From a virus, in the IMG/VR virus record IMGVR_UViG_3300024518_003967, positions 1 through 25,081 of that record: a DNA stretch of 25,081 nt. One strand, 5' to 3'. Of the stretch, positions 1-8,111 are shown one piece after another; within the stretch, counting starts at the first letter, position 1, and each line of letters opens with the position of its first letter. The notes under the pieces were generated by a model. That model was not told where the DNA came from. It saw only the letters and a program-made list of their open reading frames with translations, and searched no databases. A program made the position numbers and the translations under genes.

Positions 1-802
1 CGAGGGTGATCACATCACCCGCTAAGAGAATGTCGGCGGTGTCGTTAGTCCAGCCATTGGTGATCAGACTTTGCGTCCAGGTCGTCTTCGACGCCGCATA
101 GGTCACATTCTGCGTGGCGCCATCGACCAAGGGCGTGCCGGTGGCCACACCAACGGTGTGACTGACGACGTTCTGATCCATGAAAATGTCGATGTCATCG
201 ATCATGTTCACCCGACCACGGACCCAGGCCTCTCGCACCAGGCGCTCCTGGTTCAGAGCTGCCTGCCCGCCGGCGACGGAGTGAGTGAACCCCGAAGTGC
301 CGATGAGCTTTCGGCGCAGCCTGCTCGAGCTCCCCGAGGGGGGGATCGCCATTTCATCCATGCGTTGCCCGAGAATGCCGAACTCGGCAAAGGTGTCGGG
401 CTTCACGAATGAGGCATTGCTCACCGAGCTGTATACGTCCTTGTAGAGCGCCAGGCCGGCGGAATCGACGGTCTGTGCGAGGGTAATCATGGCCGGCTGA
501 ATATACCGCTCAGAATATTCCTCGATGGTCATGGTGAGATCGACCGAGCTGAATTCCCAGCCAACGTGCTTCTGGCTGGACACGGTGATCGACGTGTTGG
601 CTTCCTCGACATCCTGCTTGACCAGCGTGGCGCCATTGGAAGTGTTGAATTTGACGGGCTTACGGATATTGACCGTTTGCCCGACCTTTACGAACTCCTC
701 ACGGTACTCACGGTGTACCTGGTTCGCCATCTGCAGGTTATTCTCGAGCTGGAACAGAGCCTCCTGCGCGATGATGGTCGGCGTGATTAAGGCGTTTGCC
801 AT
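1..802 (-). CDS. P22-type major coat protein (3' end outside window)
   Basis: Builds the icosahedral head shell. Reading leftward from ATG at 802, 267 codons are visible before the window ends. The N-terminus MANALITPTIIAQEALFQLE, the IRKPVKF segment, then QKHVGWEFSSVDLTMTI and YIQPAMITLAQTVDSAGLALY are the pattern I know from the P22 gp5-like coat family. MDQNVVSHTVG and the visible end LLAGDVITL match the family's later region. AGGAG lies 7 bases before the ATG, and the start is 15 bases after the scaffold stop, in the expected portal-scaffold-coat order. Residues between MDEMAIPP and VNMIDDIDIF resemble the family less; a 7-base G run at 338-344 lies there, but the frame stays open. The family call is firm; the full length is unknown. 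Confidence 0.9.
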   Translation of the reverse strand, partial: MANALITPTIIAQEALFQLENNLQMANQVHREYREEFVKVGQTVNIRKPVKFNTSNGATLVKQDVEEANTSITVSSQKHVGWEFSSVDLTMTIEEYSERYIQPAMITLAQTVDSAGLALYKDVYSSVSNASFVKPDTFAEFGILGQRMDEMAIPPSGSSSRLRRKLIGTSGFTHSVAGGQAALNQERLVREAWVRGRVNMIDDIDIFMDQNVVSHTVGVATGTPLVDGATQNVTYAASKTTWTQSLITNGWTNDTADILLAGDVITL

Positions 803-817
803 TGTGGACTCCTGACA

Positions 818-1834
818 TTAGTAGTCCCCTCTCGCCTTCATCTGTTCCCGCCGGATGCGCCGATACTCCTCCGGGTCGGCGGAGTTCAGATCCGCCTGCC
901 GGCCTTGAGCACCGCCACCCTCGGTGGGTGTGATCGGTGGAGGGGCGTTGGATATGGTCGGGGCCACGTTCGCCGCTCCATCGGTGGGGGCCTGACTGCC
1001 GTTGCCTTTCGGTTTACTCAGGGTCGCTTGCAGCTTCCCGAGTTCCCGAGCTACGGCGGTCTCGCCCTGCACCAGTGCGATGCGCTTCGCTTCTTCCGGA
1101 TGTTTGCCGAGGTAGTACGCGAGCTCGGCGCCTTCGTCGGCCATGCTGATCAACTGGTCACAGACAGGCCCGGTAAAAAAAGTGTTGGTCGGTGCGTACA
1201 CGACCTCGGAGAAATCTTCGTACTTGTCGGTTACTTCGCCCCAGCTGTCCGGTGCCATCCTCTTTGTATCGGGGGCCGGCGCAGCCTCGGCGATCTTTTC
1301 CGCGGCCAGCCAATCGGCTTTTGCGTCGGCATACTTCTCCCAATCATCGAACTGGTCGGGGTCGGGGGCTTCCTTCGCTTCCGCGGGGGCAGGAGCCGAA
1401 TCCTGTAGTCGAGTTTCCAGCGTCGAAATCTGCTCGCGCGCCTCGCTCAGTTCCTTCTGCAAGCGGGCGACCTTACGAGCTCGCCGACTTTTCGGCTTTG
1501 ACTCCTCGGCCTCCTCGTCCGACTCGTTCGCCGATTCGTCCGCTTCACCAGCATCGGCCGATGCTGGGGGCGGCTCATCCTCGCCGGCTTCCCCGCCCCG
1601 TGGCTTGTCCGGGTCGAGCTCCTCGGCGGTGGCCGTGGCTGCCGCGCTCGCCTCGAGCGGTCGCTCTAACGGTTCCTCCGTTAAAACGTGCGAGCTCTGG
1701 GCGTGGGCACGGGCAGCTTGGGCCTGCAGCGCGCGGTGCTCATCGGACTCTGTCGTAACGACTTCGATGCTCTCGCGCGTTGGTGCCGGTGGCTGCGACT
1801 CGGTTTCAGCTGTGGGGGTCGGTTCAGGATTCAC
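818..1834 (-). CDS. Head scaffolding protein
   Basis: Predicted internal scaffold that guides coat assembly and leaves before DNA packaging. The 338-residue product is acidic and low in complexity over residues 1-115 (many E, A, D, P), has a likely coiled coil at about 115-150, and ends in a charged helix (PEEYRRIRREQMKARGDY). A C-terminal charged coat-binding helix is typical of P22-like scaffolds. The start is GTG at 1834; an ATG one base upstream in the minus strand reads straight into a stop. AGGAG sits 6 bases before the GTG. The gene lies between portal and coat, the standard scaffold position. The sequence itself is too divergent for a family name, so the call rests on composition and context. 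Confidence 0.8.
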   Translation of the reverse strand: MNPEPTPTAETESQPPAPTRESIEVVTTESDEHRALQAQAARAHAQSSHVLTEEPLERPLEASAAATATAEELDPDKPRGGEAGEDEPPPASADAGEADESANESDEEAEESKPKSRRARKVARLQKELSEAREQISTLETRLQDSAPAPAEAKEAPDPDQFDDWEKYADAKADWLAAEKIAEAAPAPDTKRMAPDSWGEVTDKYEDFSEVVYAPTNTFFTGPVCDQLISMADEGAELAYYLGKHPEEAKRIALVQGETAVARELGKLQATLSKPKGNGSQAPTDGAANVAPTISNAPPPITPTEGGGAQGRQADLNSADPEEYRRIRREQMKARGDY

Positions 1835-1877
1835 ATTTCGCTCCTGTGGTGGAGTTTAGCCGCTCTGCGGCGGAATG

Positions 1878-3974
1878 CTATTGAGGCGGCGCTGGCGGCG
1901 TGTCCGCGGGCAGGCCATCCGCCGGCGTGGGCGCGGGACTGCCCTCGTTCTGGCGAATGAGTTGCGCGACCTCAGACTGGATAAGTTGCACCAGGGCCTC
2001 GCGGTCGAGACCGCTGTCTTTCATGAGCTGCATCAGCTTGACTTGCTCTTGCTGGGACTTCGCCTCGGCGGCCTCGACCTTGGCCTCCATCTCGGCGAGG
2101 CGGGCCTCGGCCTCAACGGCGGCAATTTTCTGTTCTTGCGACGGCGGGCGCTGCTCGCCCTCGTCCCCACGCTCGCCCTCGAGGAGCTCGGGCGGCACGG
2201 TCTTGCGGAGCCGTTCGGCCATCATCTTTGCCGCGGGGTGATCGAGGTTGCCGGCCACTAGGTCGCGCACCAGGGGGGCGGCGTCGGGGTCGCGCTCGAG
2301 GTACAACAGGATCGCCTGGACGGCGGCGAGGCGCTGGGTCGCGAACGACGGGCCGACGCGAATATTGATGCCGTAACGCCCGGCGCGCAGATCATTGATG
2401 AACGATTCCTTGCCGGTTTCCTGGTCAGTGATGGGCTCGAACAGCTGCAGGAAATCTTCGCTCTCGTCCTCATGGAGCAAGCGCACCACGCGCTGGCTGT
2501 CATACACCCGGGGGATCATGTCCACCAGGATGCGGCCGGTGTGGCGAATGCCGCGGCTCAAGTTGTCGATGTATGTGAAGGTATTGACGCTGGTTTTCTG
2601 CTGGAGCGCCTGAATCGCGCGGCCTGACTGTGCCTCCTCTGACTCTCCGATGCTCGGGTTGAACTGCCCGACCGTCGCGCGTATGTCGGCGTCCGCGGCC
2701 AGGGTCTCGTTGACCATGCCGGCGGGGATCTGGGGGGGCACCTGGCGCTGCGGCGGGGGGATGTCGGGAATGTGACTGTAGGTCAGCACCGCCTGGTTCT
2801 TGGCATTAGCGTTCTGCCATTCGGTCAGGTTGTCCTCGACTTGCTCCGCGGCGGCGACGAACGGCATTTTGGGGGTGAGCGCCACGAACTCAGTGGTCGC
2901 GGTGCGCCAATAATTATAGGCCCGCTGGGCGTCTTTCGCGTGGCGCACGATGCCGCGCGTCCGGACCTCACCATCGACGGCGAGCTCCTTGCCGGTGACG
3001 GCGATAATCGGAATCCAACGGGCTGGAAACTCCGTCGGGCCCTCGAGGATACGAGTGCCGCCGACACGGTAAAACTCCACCTTGTGAGAGCGCACGTCGC
3101 GGGTACGGACAACTTTCTCTCCGCGCTCCTCGAGCTCGTCCATGATGTCTGCCTGGGCGGTCGTGTCGATCACGGTGCCATCGGACAGCTGCGCGATGGT
3201 GCGTTTCATGGGCACCCGGCGGTAATACTCGGCCACCGCAACGTGGTCGTCCTTGGTGCGGAACCAGGAGCCCCACGGCCTCATGACGTCCGTATCGAGA
3301 TCGCCGGGCGGGAATTTCCCTGGGTAGCGTGCGTCGAACTCGCTTCGCTCCATCCAATCGAGGAGGAACCCCCAATTGCCGTCGCTGCGATCGGCCTTCT
3401 TCGCGTGCGGGTCGAGCACGACCAGGGTCGGGTCCAGGATTCGATCGATGACGATGTTCTGCGTGAACACGTCGTCAGCCACGTATTCCGTGCGCACTAT
3501 CCAGTTCCCGAGCCCACCGGCAAGCACGGTCTCGAGGGCCGTGTCGTAGGCGTCCTGGGCGCTCGATTGCTGCTCGATGTCCCGAATCAGGGCCTCGTAA
3601 GCGTCGGCGCGGCTCATCTCCTTGCCGGCCTTGGTGGTCATCTTCTCGTCGCCGACCTGGGACGTGGCGGCGACGTGAATAGCAATCTTGTTCTGCCGGT
3701 TCTCGCCGGCGGTGGAGTCTACGAATGCTGGCAGTTTATTGATGGTCAGCATCGGGCGCTTGGTCCCGCGGGCGTTCTTCGCTTCCTCGCTCCATTGGTC
3801 CTCGCCATCGAGAAAGGCCACGTCCTCGGTGTACTTCTCGATGCGGTCCCGCTGGCCATCGTGCCCCAATGACAGGCGCTCGCGGGCCTCCTGGGTGATG
3901 GCCTGCTCGCCAGTCGTGGGGGGTTGGTAGTGGGCGCCCGACTCTGAGGTTACGACCTCGGATTTATCTGCCAT
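1878..3974 (-). CDS. P22-type portal protein
   Basis: Forms the dodecameric ring at the head vertex through which DNA enters and to which the neck attaches. The product is 698 residues, close to the P22 gp1 size class. Diagnostic stretches include GENRQNKIAIHV near the N-terminus and VLDPHAKKADRSDGNWGFLL in the stem/wing region, followed by a long C-terminal coiled coil rich in E, A, K and Q (about 615-690) and a proline-rich end. The ATG at 3974 overlaps the terminase stop by one base (TGATG), which argues for translational coupling. A TTG at 3989 would add five residues and cannot be excluded. Neighbours are terL upstream and scaffold downstream, the canonical order. Confidence 0.9.
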   Translation of the reverse strand: MADKSEVVTSESGAHYQPPTTGEQAITQEARERLSLGHDGQRDRIEKYTEDVAFLDGEDQWSEEAKNARGTKRPMLTINKLPAFVDSTAGENRQNKIAIHVAATSQVGDEKMTTKAGKEMSRADAYEALIRDIEQQSSAQDAYDTALETVLAGGLGNWIVRTEYVADDVFTQNIVIDRILDPTLVVLDPHAKKADRSDGNWGFLLDWMERSEFDARYPGKFPPGDLDTDVMRPWGSWFRTKDDHVAVAEYYRRVPMKRTIAQLSDGTVIDTTAQADIMDELEERGEKVVRTRDVRSHKVEFYRVGGTRILEGPTEFPARWIPIIAVTGKELAVDGEVRTRGIVRHAKDAQRAYNYWRTATTEFVALTPKMPFVAAAEQVEDNLTEWQNANAKNQAVLTYSHIPDIPPPQRQVPPQIPAGMVNETLAADADIRATVGQFNPSIGESEEAQSGRAIQALQQKTSVNTFTYIDNLSRGIRHTGRILVDMIPRVYDSQRVVRLLHEDESEDFLQLFEPITDQETGKESFINDLRAGRYGINIRVGPSFATQRLAAVQAILLYLERDPDAAPLVRDLVAGNLDHPAAKMMAERLRKTVPPELLEGERGDEGEQRPPSQEQKIAAVEAEARLAEMEAKVEAAEAKSQQEQVKLMQLMKDSGLDREALVQLIQSEVAQLIRQNEGSPAPTPADGLPADTPPAPPQ

Positions 3975-5326
3975 CAGCTTGCCATCCAATCACCAGCGGC
4001 CCGGGGGGCCGTGCGGGGTTCGGCCTGCAGCCGGCGCCGCAGACGTTTGATGCGTTTCGCGCCTTCGCCGAAAGCGTCGGAGCCATCGCTCGCCCAATCA
4101 TCCTCGGGCTCGTCACTCCAGGCCTTGAGCTTCTCGTAATACTTGGCGTGGAATGTCCACAGACAGTCAAGACCCCGCTCACACGTTGCCTTGTTGAAGC
4201 GACAGAGCGGCAGCGTGACTTTGACCAGATCGCGGGTTTCCGCCTTGCTCTTGATGCGCGGATTGATTTTGAACTTGATGCCGTAGCCCTTTGCTCGAGC
4301 GACTCGCGATTCTCCCGTGCCCCATTCGCCGGCCCCCATGTCGTGTGGTGCGATGTGTTCGCCGTAAATATAGCCCTTCTCCTGGGCCCGCGCCTGAATC
4401 ACCCGCGCGTAATGAGACAGCCCCTCGCCGGCGCCCTGGTAAAAGTCGATGAAGTGCACGATAGGAGAAACCGGGTGCAGCTGGAAAAACCACACGGCCG
4501 TTGTGTGACCGAACCCAATGTCCCAACACGTATGAACGGGGAGCGCCGGGTCGTGGGGGAAGTCCCCAAAGCCGCCGATGCTCTCCAGGTGCGCCATTTC
4601 CTTTGCGTAGTAGGCGCCCTCGGTGGGGGCGGTAAAGCTGCAGTAATATTCCTGCTGAATCATCCCCTCGCTCATGCCCTCGAGGCGCTCCTCCTCGATG
4701 TCGGCGAGGGTCAGGAGTTTGGTGTCTCGAATGTCCAGCTTCTCGGCGAAGTAGCGGGGGTTAGTCTTGGCGAGCTCAGTGAAGGTGTCGAAGGTGGTCT
4801 TACCGTGGTTGCGGCCGAACGGGGTGTAGATGAACAGGGCCCAGCCGCCGTTTTCCCGCAGGATGGGGCGTATGTAGTCCCACGCCGCGGGGTTGGCGCG
4901 CTGCCACTCGGAGAACACCACCCCGACCGGGTTAGCGCCGAGGAGGCTCTCGAAATGGTCGGAGCCCACGCACTGGTAGACCGAGCCGTTGACGAGCTCA
5001 ATCTTCATTTCCGTTTTGTTCGCCTGGCCGGAGCGAATCGCGTGCGGGAAGGCCTGGTCGATGCGGCGCTGGCCTCGAATGTTGATGGAGTCCCAAACGA
5101 CCTTGCGCGCCTGGGTGGCCGCGGGGAGCATGTGCCAGTAGGTACCGGTGCGCTCGAACGACTCGTCGGCAATGAGGTTCATCGCCGTGTCATCCTTGCC
5201 GGCCCGGCGATGCCACACCGCGGCGCCGCGCTTACCCTTGGCGCTGCCGCCAGCCTTCATCCATAGCCAAAGCCGCTGCTGATGACGTCGCGGGTTCCAG
5301 TCGTTGGGGATCTCAACAGAGTCCAT
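3974..5326 (-). CDS. terL: Terminase large subunit
   Basis: ATP-driven DNA packaging motor and nuclease that cuts the concatemer. The 450-residue protein has an N-terminal ATPase with a Walker A-like WHRRAGKDDTA (38-48), a Walker B-like VGVVFSEW (134-141, catalytic E140 with S in place of the usual D) and a motif III-like YTPFGRNH (168-175). The C-terminal RNase H-fold nuclease has WDIGFGHT (D269), APHDMGAGEWGTGE (D329 region) and a final acidic motif DDWASDGSDAFG (409-420). The ATG at 5326 lies just inside a 26-bp palindrome, and no strong Shine-Dalgarno sequence is visible. Its stop overlaps the portal start. All expected motifs are present, so the protein should be functional. Confidence 0.95.
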   Translation of the reverse strand: MDSVEIPNDWNPRRHQQRLWLWMKAGGSAKGKRGAAVWHRRAGKDDTAMNLIADESFERTGTYWHMLPAATQARKVVWDSINIRGQRRIDQAFPHAIRSGQANKTEMKIELVNGSVYQCVGSDHFESLLGANPVGVVFSEWQRANPAAWDYIRPILRENGGWALFIYTPFGRNHGKTTFDTFTELAKTNPRYFAEKLDIRDTKLLTLADIEEERLEGMSEGMIQQEYYCSFTAPTEGAYYAKEMAHLESIGGFGDFPHDPALPVHTCWDIGFGHTTAVWFFQLHPVSPIVHFIDFYQGAGEGLSHYARVIQARAQEKGYIYGEHIAPHDMGAGEWGTGESRVARAKGYGIKFKINPRIKSKAETRDLVKVTLPLCRFNKATCERGLDCLWTFHAKYYEKLKAWSDEPEDDWASDGSDAFGEGAKRIKRLRRRLQAEPRTAPRAAGDWMAS

Positions 5327-5329
5327 TTG

Positions 5330-5355
5330 TCAAACTCGCCTGCAGGCGAGTTTGA
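5330..5355. repeat. Perfect 26-bp palindrome before terL
   Basis: The half-site TCAAACTCGCCTG is followed at once by its exact reverse complement, with no spacer. The palindrome ends 3 bases before the terL ATG, so it would occlude the ribosome site if it folded in RNA, or it could bind a dimeric protein as DNA. The core AACTCGC is repeated in the next hairpin at 5389-5426. Confidence 0.9.
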
Positions 5356-5388
5356 AACCCGATAAAAATGGGGGTAGGCGATTCTTTT

Positions 5389-5426
5389 TGGAAAACTCGC
5401 CTGAAAATTCACGCGCGAGTTTTCCA
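5389..5426. repeat. 12-bp-arm inverted repeat in terS-terL gap
   Basis: The left arm is TGGAAAACTCGC and the right arm GCGAGTTTTCCA, with a 14-base spacer. The arm core AACTCGC(CTG) matches the palindrome at 5330-5355. Together they form a family of related dyads in the 200-base gap between the two terminase genes. Confidence 0.85.
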
Positions 5427-5465
5427 GATGTTTCAGCCGTTGACGTCATCAGGCGTTCGCCTCGC

Positions 5466-5508
5466 AAGGTAGAAACCCCCCTCTTTGAAAGTGGGGGTTT
5501 TCTACCTT
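5466..5508. repeat. Long hairpin after terS (possible terminator or packaging-site element)
   Basis: The arms AAGGTAGAAACCCCC (5466-5480) and GGGGGTTTTCTACCTT (5493-5508) pair over 15 bp with one extra T. The loop is 12 bases. No U-tract follows the stem on either strand, so a simple intrinsic terminator is not well supported. It lies 18 bases beyond the terS stop. The gap 5327-5525 contains no gene; it holds only these three dyads. Confidence 0.75.
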
Positions 5509-5525
5509 AGACAATCCGGGAACAA

Positions 5526-5894
5526 TCATGTAGGCGCCTCGTCCGGCGGCGGGCCCTCAATGACGTAGACTTTCTTTACGATATGCACCGCGGACTCCTG
5601 GCTCCCGCCCACTTCCACGCGGTCGCGCCAGCCGAAGCGGTTTTTCATGTTGAAGATCCACCAGCTGGGCGGCGCGGCCGGTACCTTGCCCATCATCGCC
5701 AGGCGACCGAAGCGCATCCACCAGGCCTCGGAGAGCTCGCGGCCGAGCGCCACCGCCTCGGCGAATGGGCGGTGGTACTGTTTATCCTCGGAATCGCACC
5801 AACGGTAGATCGTTTCGCGACTCACCCCCAGGTAGTGGGCGAGCTCGGTGACGCCGGCGCCCTTGCGCATGGCCGTGATGGCGCGACCGGGCAT
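5526..5894 (-). CDS. terS: Terminase small subunit
   Basis: DNA-recognition subunit that selects the viral genome and delivers it to TerL. The 122-residue protein has an N-terminal helix-turn-helix (AITAMRKGAGVTELAHYLGV followed by SRETIYRW, residues 4-31), a middle oligomerisation-type segment (EAVALGRELSEAWWMRFGRL) and WWIFNMKNRFGWRDR, a stretch seen in many phage small terminases and related HTH proteins. The ATG at 5894 is the simplest start. The frame stays open upstream to a TTG at 6023, and homologous-looking residues SRYRRD precede the ATG, so the true N-terminus may be somewhat longer. It lies immediately upstream of terL, across a hairpin-rich gap. Confidence 0.8.
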   Translation of the reverse strand: MPGRAITAMRKGAGVTELAHYLGVSRETIYRWCDSEDKQYHRPFAEAVALGRELSEAWWMRFGRLAMMGKVPAAPPSWWIFNMKNRFGWRDRVEVGGSQESAVHIVKKVYVIEGPPPDEAPT

Positions 5895-5920
5895 GTCGCG
5901 CCGGTACCGACTCCGGTTCG

Positions 5921-6214
5921 CTATGGAACCAGCGCCGGCAAGCCGTCTGGATAATCCAGTAAATATGCTTGCATGACGCCCTCCGCGGCAGCCACCGCCA
6001 CCCGTGGATTCGCCACCGGCCAAGTTAGTGTGGCCTGCGGGAATCTCACGGTGACGTAGAAACTGCCGTAAATGTCTGAGTAGACGGAGCGTGTCACGCG
6101 CACGAGATCCTGAATTCCTCGCTTCTGAAATTCGGTCTCTATCGCGCGTTTCACTCGGATCTCCCCGTTGTCGAACGACTCATCGGAGAGGGTTGTTACG
6201 TTAGAAATTCCCAC
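5921..6214 (-). CDS. Small virion or neck-associated protein, unknown
   Basis: A 97-residue product (GTG start at 6214 assumed) that I do not recognise. It begins VGISNVTTLSDES, has an alternating beta-rich middle (DLVRVTRSVYSDIYGSFYVTV RFPQ region) and ends in YLLDYPDGLPALVP. The GTG overlaps the stop of the preceding gene by 14 bases, as expected in this tightly packed operon. The same frame is open upstream to 6352, but that part lies entirely inside the preceding gene and has poor amino-acid character. Its position between a virion protein gene and terS suggests a structural or packaging-linked role, by context only. Confidence 0.6.
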   Translation of the reverse strand: MGISNVTTLSDESFDNGEIRVKRAIETEFQKRGIQDLVRVTRSVYSDIYGSFYVTVRFPQATLTWPVANPRVAVAAAEGVMQAYLLDYPDGLPALVP

Positions 6215-6512
6215 CTGGTCGCACCCGGAGCTCCACGGGGGGCTCAGTTTCGTGGATGCGCCCGGTGGCGTCCACGACTTTGCACCGGATCTTGTAGGTG
6301 ACATCGCCCGACACGGCCGGGGCGGTAATGTCGATGTTGGTGCGCGTACCATTTACCACGGCCGCGGCGGAGAACGTCGGGCCTGTCGGGTCGGAGACCC
6401 ACGCCACCGAGGAGATTGCGGCGCCGCGCAGCGGAGCTCGCCACTCGAGGTAATGCTCGCGTTTCTCGTTGGAGCTCATGTCGCTCCAGACGCGGGGGCG
6501 CGGTGTAGCCAT
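6201..6512 (-). CDS. Small beta-sandwich protein, paralogue of next protein's N-terminus
   Basis: The 103-residue product resembles the first 100 residues of the 507-residue protein encoded just upstream (6524-8047). Both open MA(T/V)PRPRV..DM, share a central SVAW.S.P.G..F motif and TRT..DI, and end with (K/E)(I/L)RCK, then GRIHETEP..E. The likely fold is an Ig- or FNIII-like beta sandwich, as used in virion decoration and fibre proteins; that is an inference from the strand-like pattern. Its ATG is 11 bases after the previous stop. It looks like a duplication of that domain as a stand-alone protein. Confidence 0.75.
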   Translation of the reverse strand: MATPRPRVWSDMSSNEKREHYLEWRAPLRGAAISSVAWVSDPTGPTFSAAAVVNGTRTNIDITAPAVSGDVTYKIRCKVVDATGRIHETEPPVELRVRPGGNF

Positions 6513-6523
6513 CTATTCAGTCC

Positions 6524-8047
6524 TCAGTCCGGGTCAAGAAAGCGCCACCGCTTGCCGCCGAATGCCTGCGACAGATTGGCGGGGCTGTCAAAGTGGCACC
6601 AGGTAAACCCATTGTCGGATAACTGATCCTCGGGGCCGAAGCCCGAGTCCGTGAAATCGTTGCCATTGCCGGACACGTCATTCCCGAAGTGGGTATTGTC
6701 CTCAAAGTCGAGAAAGACTCCCCGGTTTCCATAAGTGCCAGTGTAGGTGATGGGAGCGCCGCCCGACGCGAATTGTGCCGGGGCGAGCGCCTGGCCGTCG
6801 ATGACATAGTAGAGCGCAATGTCGCCATCGAAGAAGTGGTTTGCGCCGTCCTGCCGCGCGCCGATGACGGTGGTGAGCGGCGCCTCTTGGAGCCAATCCA
6901 TTACCTGGCCGAGCGCCGGGTTGGTGCGTGCCTCAATGGCGGTGAGCCGCACACCATCGATGTAGAAAATCACCCGATCATCGGCCACCGCCAGATTCGT
7001 GTCGATGCTGCACATCACATGATAGATGGTGGCAACCGAATACTGCGTCGAGCTCCGTTGCTGGACGGTAATATTACCTTCGCCATCTTCATGAGTGAGA
7101 TCGAGCTTGTCAGCTTTGAAGCGTAGATAGCTGTGATTTGCAGGGTTGAGCCCGCCGTCGAAGTAATGCGACTCGGTGCCGGTGAAGGCATCGACACGGA
7201 GCCAGCAACTTACCGTGATGCGCGTGAGGTCAGTGGGAGCCCCGCCCTCGACGTGGCAGAGGTTGAGCGGTTCACACGTTTCAAGCGGGGGCTCGAGGTG
7301 TTCGGAGTCGCGGATAACGGCCGTAACGGCGGTGCCCGTGTCAATGTCCACCGAATCGCCCAGGCCGGTATCAACGAACGGCAGGCGCGTATATCCGTAG
7401 GGCGTGTCGATGACTCCGCAGGCGCCGCCCACATCGACCGACGCCACGTTGACGAAGGAATCCGCGCCCATCGGCAGGAACCACAACCGCGGGGTGCCGT
7501 CCTCGAGGAGCTCTATCTGGGATGTGCTGATGAAGGTCGCCGTCTTGTCTCCGTGTGCGTAGACAACGGCATCCCAGTTGTCATTAGTGCGACCGAACTC
7601 GACGTAGAAGCACCCATTGACCGCGCTCACCGTTGGGGTGAGCAGCGTCAGAGTCAGAACCAGGATGCTGGGTACCTCGACGGTCACAGCGTCGCCCGGA
7701 ATCACTGCCGGGAATTCGACGGCCCCGGGCAGCCCCAGCGTGTCGTAGACATCGACCTCGAGCGCCGGCTCAGTCTCGTGTATGCGCCCGCTGGAATCGG
7801 TGAACTTGCATCGGAGCTCGTACAGGGTCGGGTGGCCGGCAATGGGGATCTCAATGTCGAGGCTCGTTCGCGTACCGGCCCCCTCGACTGCCAGGCGGGT
7901 AAACAAAGCGCCAGGCGGGGAGCTCGCCCAGGCCACGGACTCCGGGACAATGGTCGCGCCGAGCAGCGCGCCCGACCAGTCGAACTCGTGCCGGCGGATC
8001 ATCGCCGTCGTCATGTCCGCAAGCACGCGAGGGCGTGGGACTGCCAT
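6524..8047 (-). CDS. LamG/lectin-like virion adhesion protein
   Basis: Probable virion surface or receptor-contact protein of 507 residues. Residues 1-102 form a domain shared with the small protein at 6201-6512. Residues about 121-143 (VTVEVPSILV then LTLTLLTPTVSAVNG) are one copy of the repeat that fills the 9078-11045 protein. Residues 275-425 have the concanavalin A/LamG pattern: TVSCWLRVDAF, FDGG, YHVMCSID, VIFYIDGVRLTA, TTVIGARQDG, FFDGDIALYYVIDGQAL. DVSGNGNDFTDSG (457-469) follows, a stretch common in phage lectin-like proteins. LamG domains usually bind carbohydrate, so a role in adsorption is plausible but not shown by the sequence. Confidence 0.8.
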   Translation of the reverse strand: MAVPRPRVLADMTTAMIRRHEFDWSGALLGATIVPESVAWASSPPGALFTRLAVEGAGTRTSLDIEIPIAGHPTLYELRCKFTDSSGRIHETEPALEVDVYDTLGLPGAVEFPAVIPGDAVTVEVPSILVLTLTLLTPTVSAVNGCFYVEFGRTNDNWDAVVYAHGDKTATFISTSQIELLEDGTPRLWFLPMGADSFVNVASVDVGGACGVIDTPYGYTRLPFVDTGLGDSVDIDTGTAVTAVIRDSEHLEPPLETCEPLNLCHVEGGAPTDLTRITVSCWLRVDAFTGTESHYFDGGLNPANHSYLRFKADKLDLTHEDGEGNITVQQRSSTQYSVATIYHVMCSIDTNLAVADDRVIFYIDGVRLTAIEARTNPALGQVMDWLQEAPLTTVIGARQDGANHFFDGDIALYYVIDGQALAPAQFASGGAPITYTGTYGNRGVFLDFEDNTHFGNDVSGNGNDFTDSGFGPEDQLSDNGFTWCHFDSPANLSQAFGGKRWRFLDPD

Positions 8048-8064
8048 CGCTCAGTCTCGTATGC

Positions 8065-8101
8065 GGGGCCGGCGCACTGTCATCGGTAGCACGCCGGCCC
8101 C
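8065..8101. repeat. 10-bp perfect hairpin between virion genes
   Basis: The arms GGGGCCGGCG (8065-8074) and CGCCGGCCCC (8092-8101) flank a 17-base loop. It fills the 64-base gap between the stop of the 142-residue gene and the start of the lectin-like gene. There is no U-tract on the minus strand, so partial attenuation or mRNA protection is more likely than termination. Confidence 0.7.
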
Positions 8102-8111
8102 TTCTGGGTTG

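Noticed and set aside
300-400. Possible frameshift in the coat gene at a run of seven G
   Set aside because: The reading frame is open on both sides and the segment lengths fit the family; the two other frames do not restore better homology by eye.
2772-3872. A 366-codon plus-strand frame inside the portal gene
   Set aside because: It lies wholly antisense to a clear portal protein and has no ribosome site or family motifs; high GC makes long antisense frames common.
4148-5266. A 372-codon plus-strand frame opposite terL
   Set aside because: Antisense shadow of a complete terminase with all catalytic motifs.
5430-5460. CTGATGA then CGTC...GCTGAAA on the minus strand, resembling a hammerhead ribozyme core
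   Set aside because: The stem II closing bases do not pair (C opposite U), there is no UH cleavage site before a proper stem I, and such a 7-mer is expected by chance in 25 kb.
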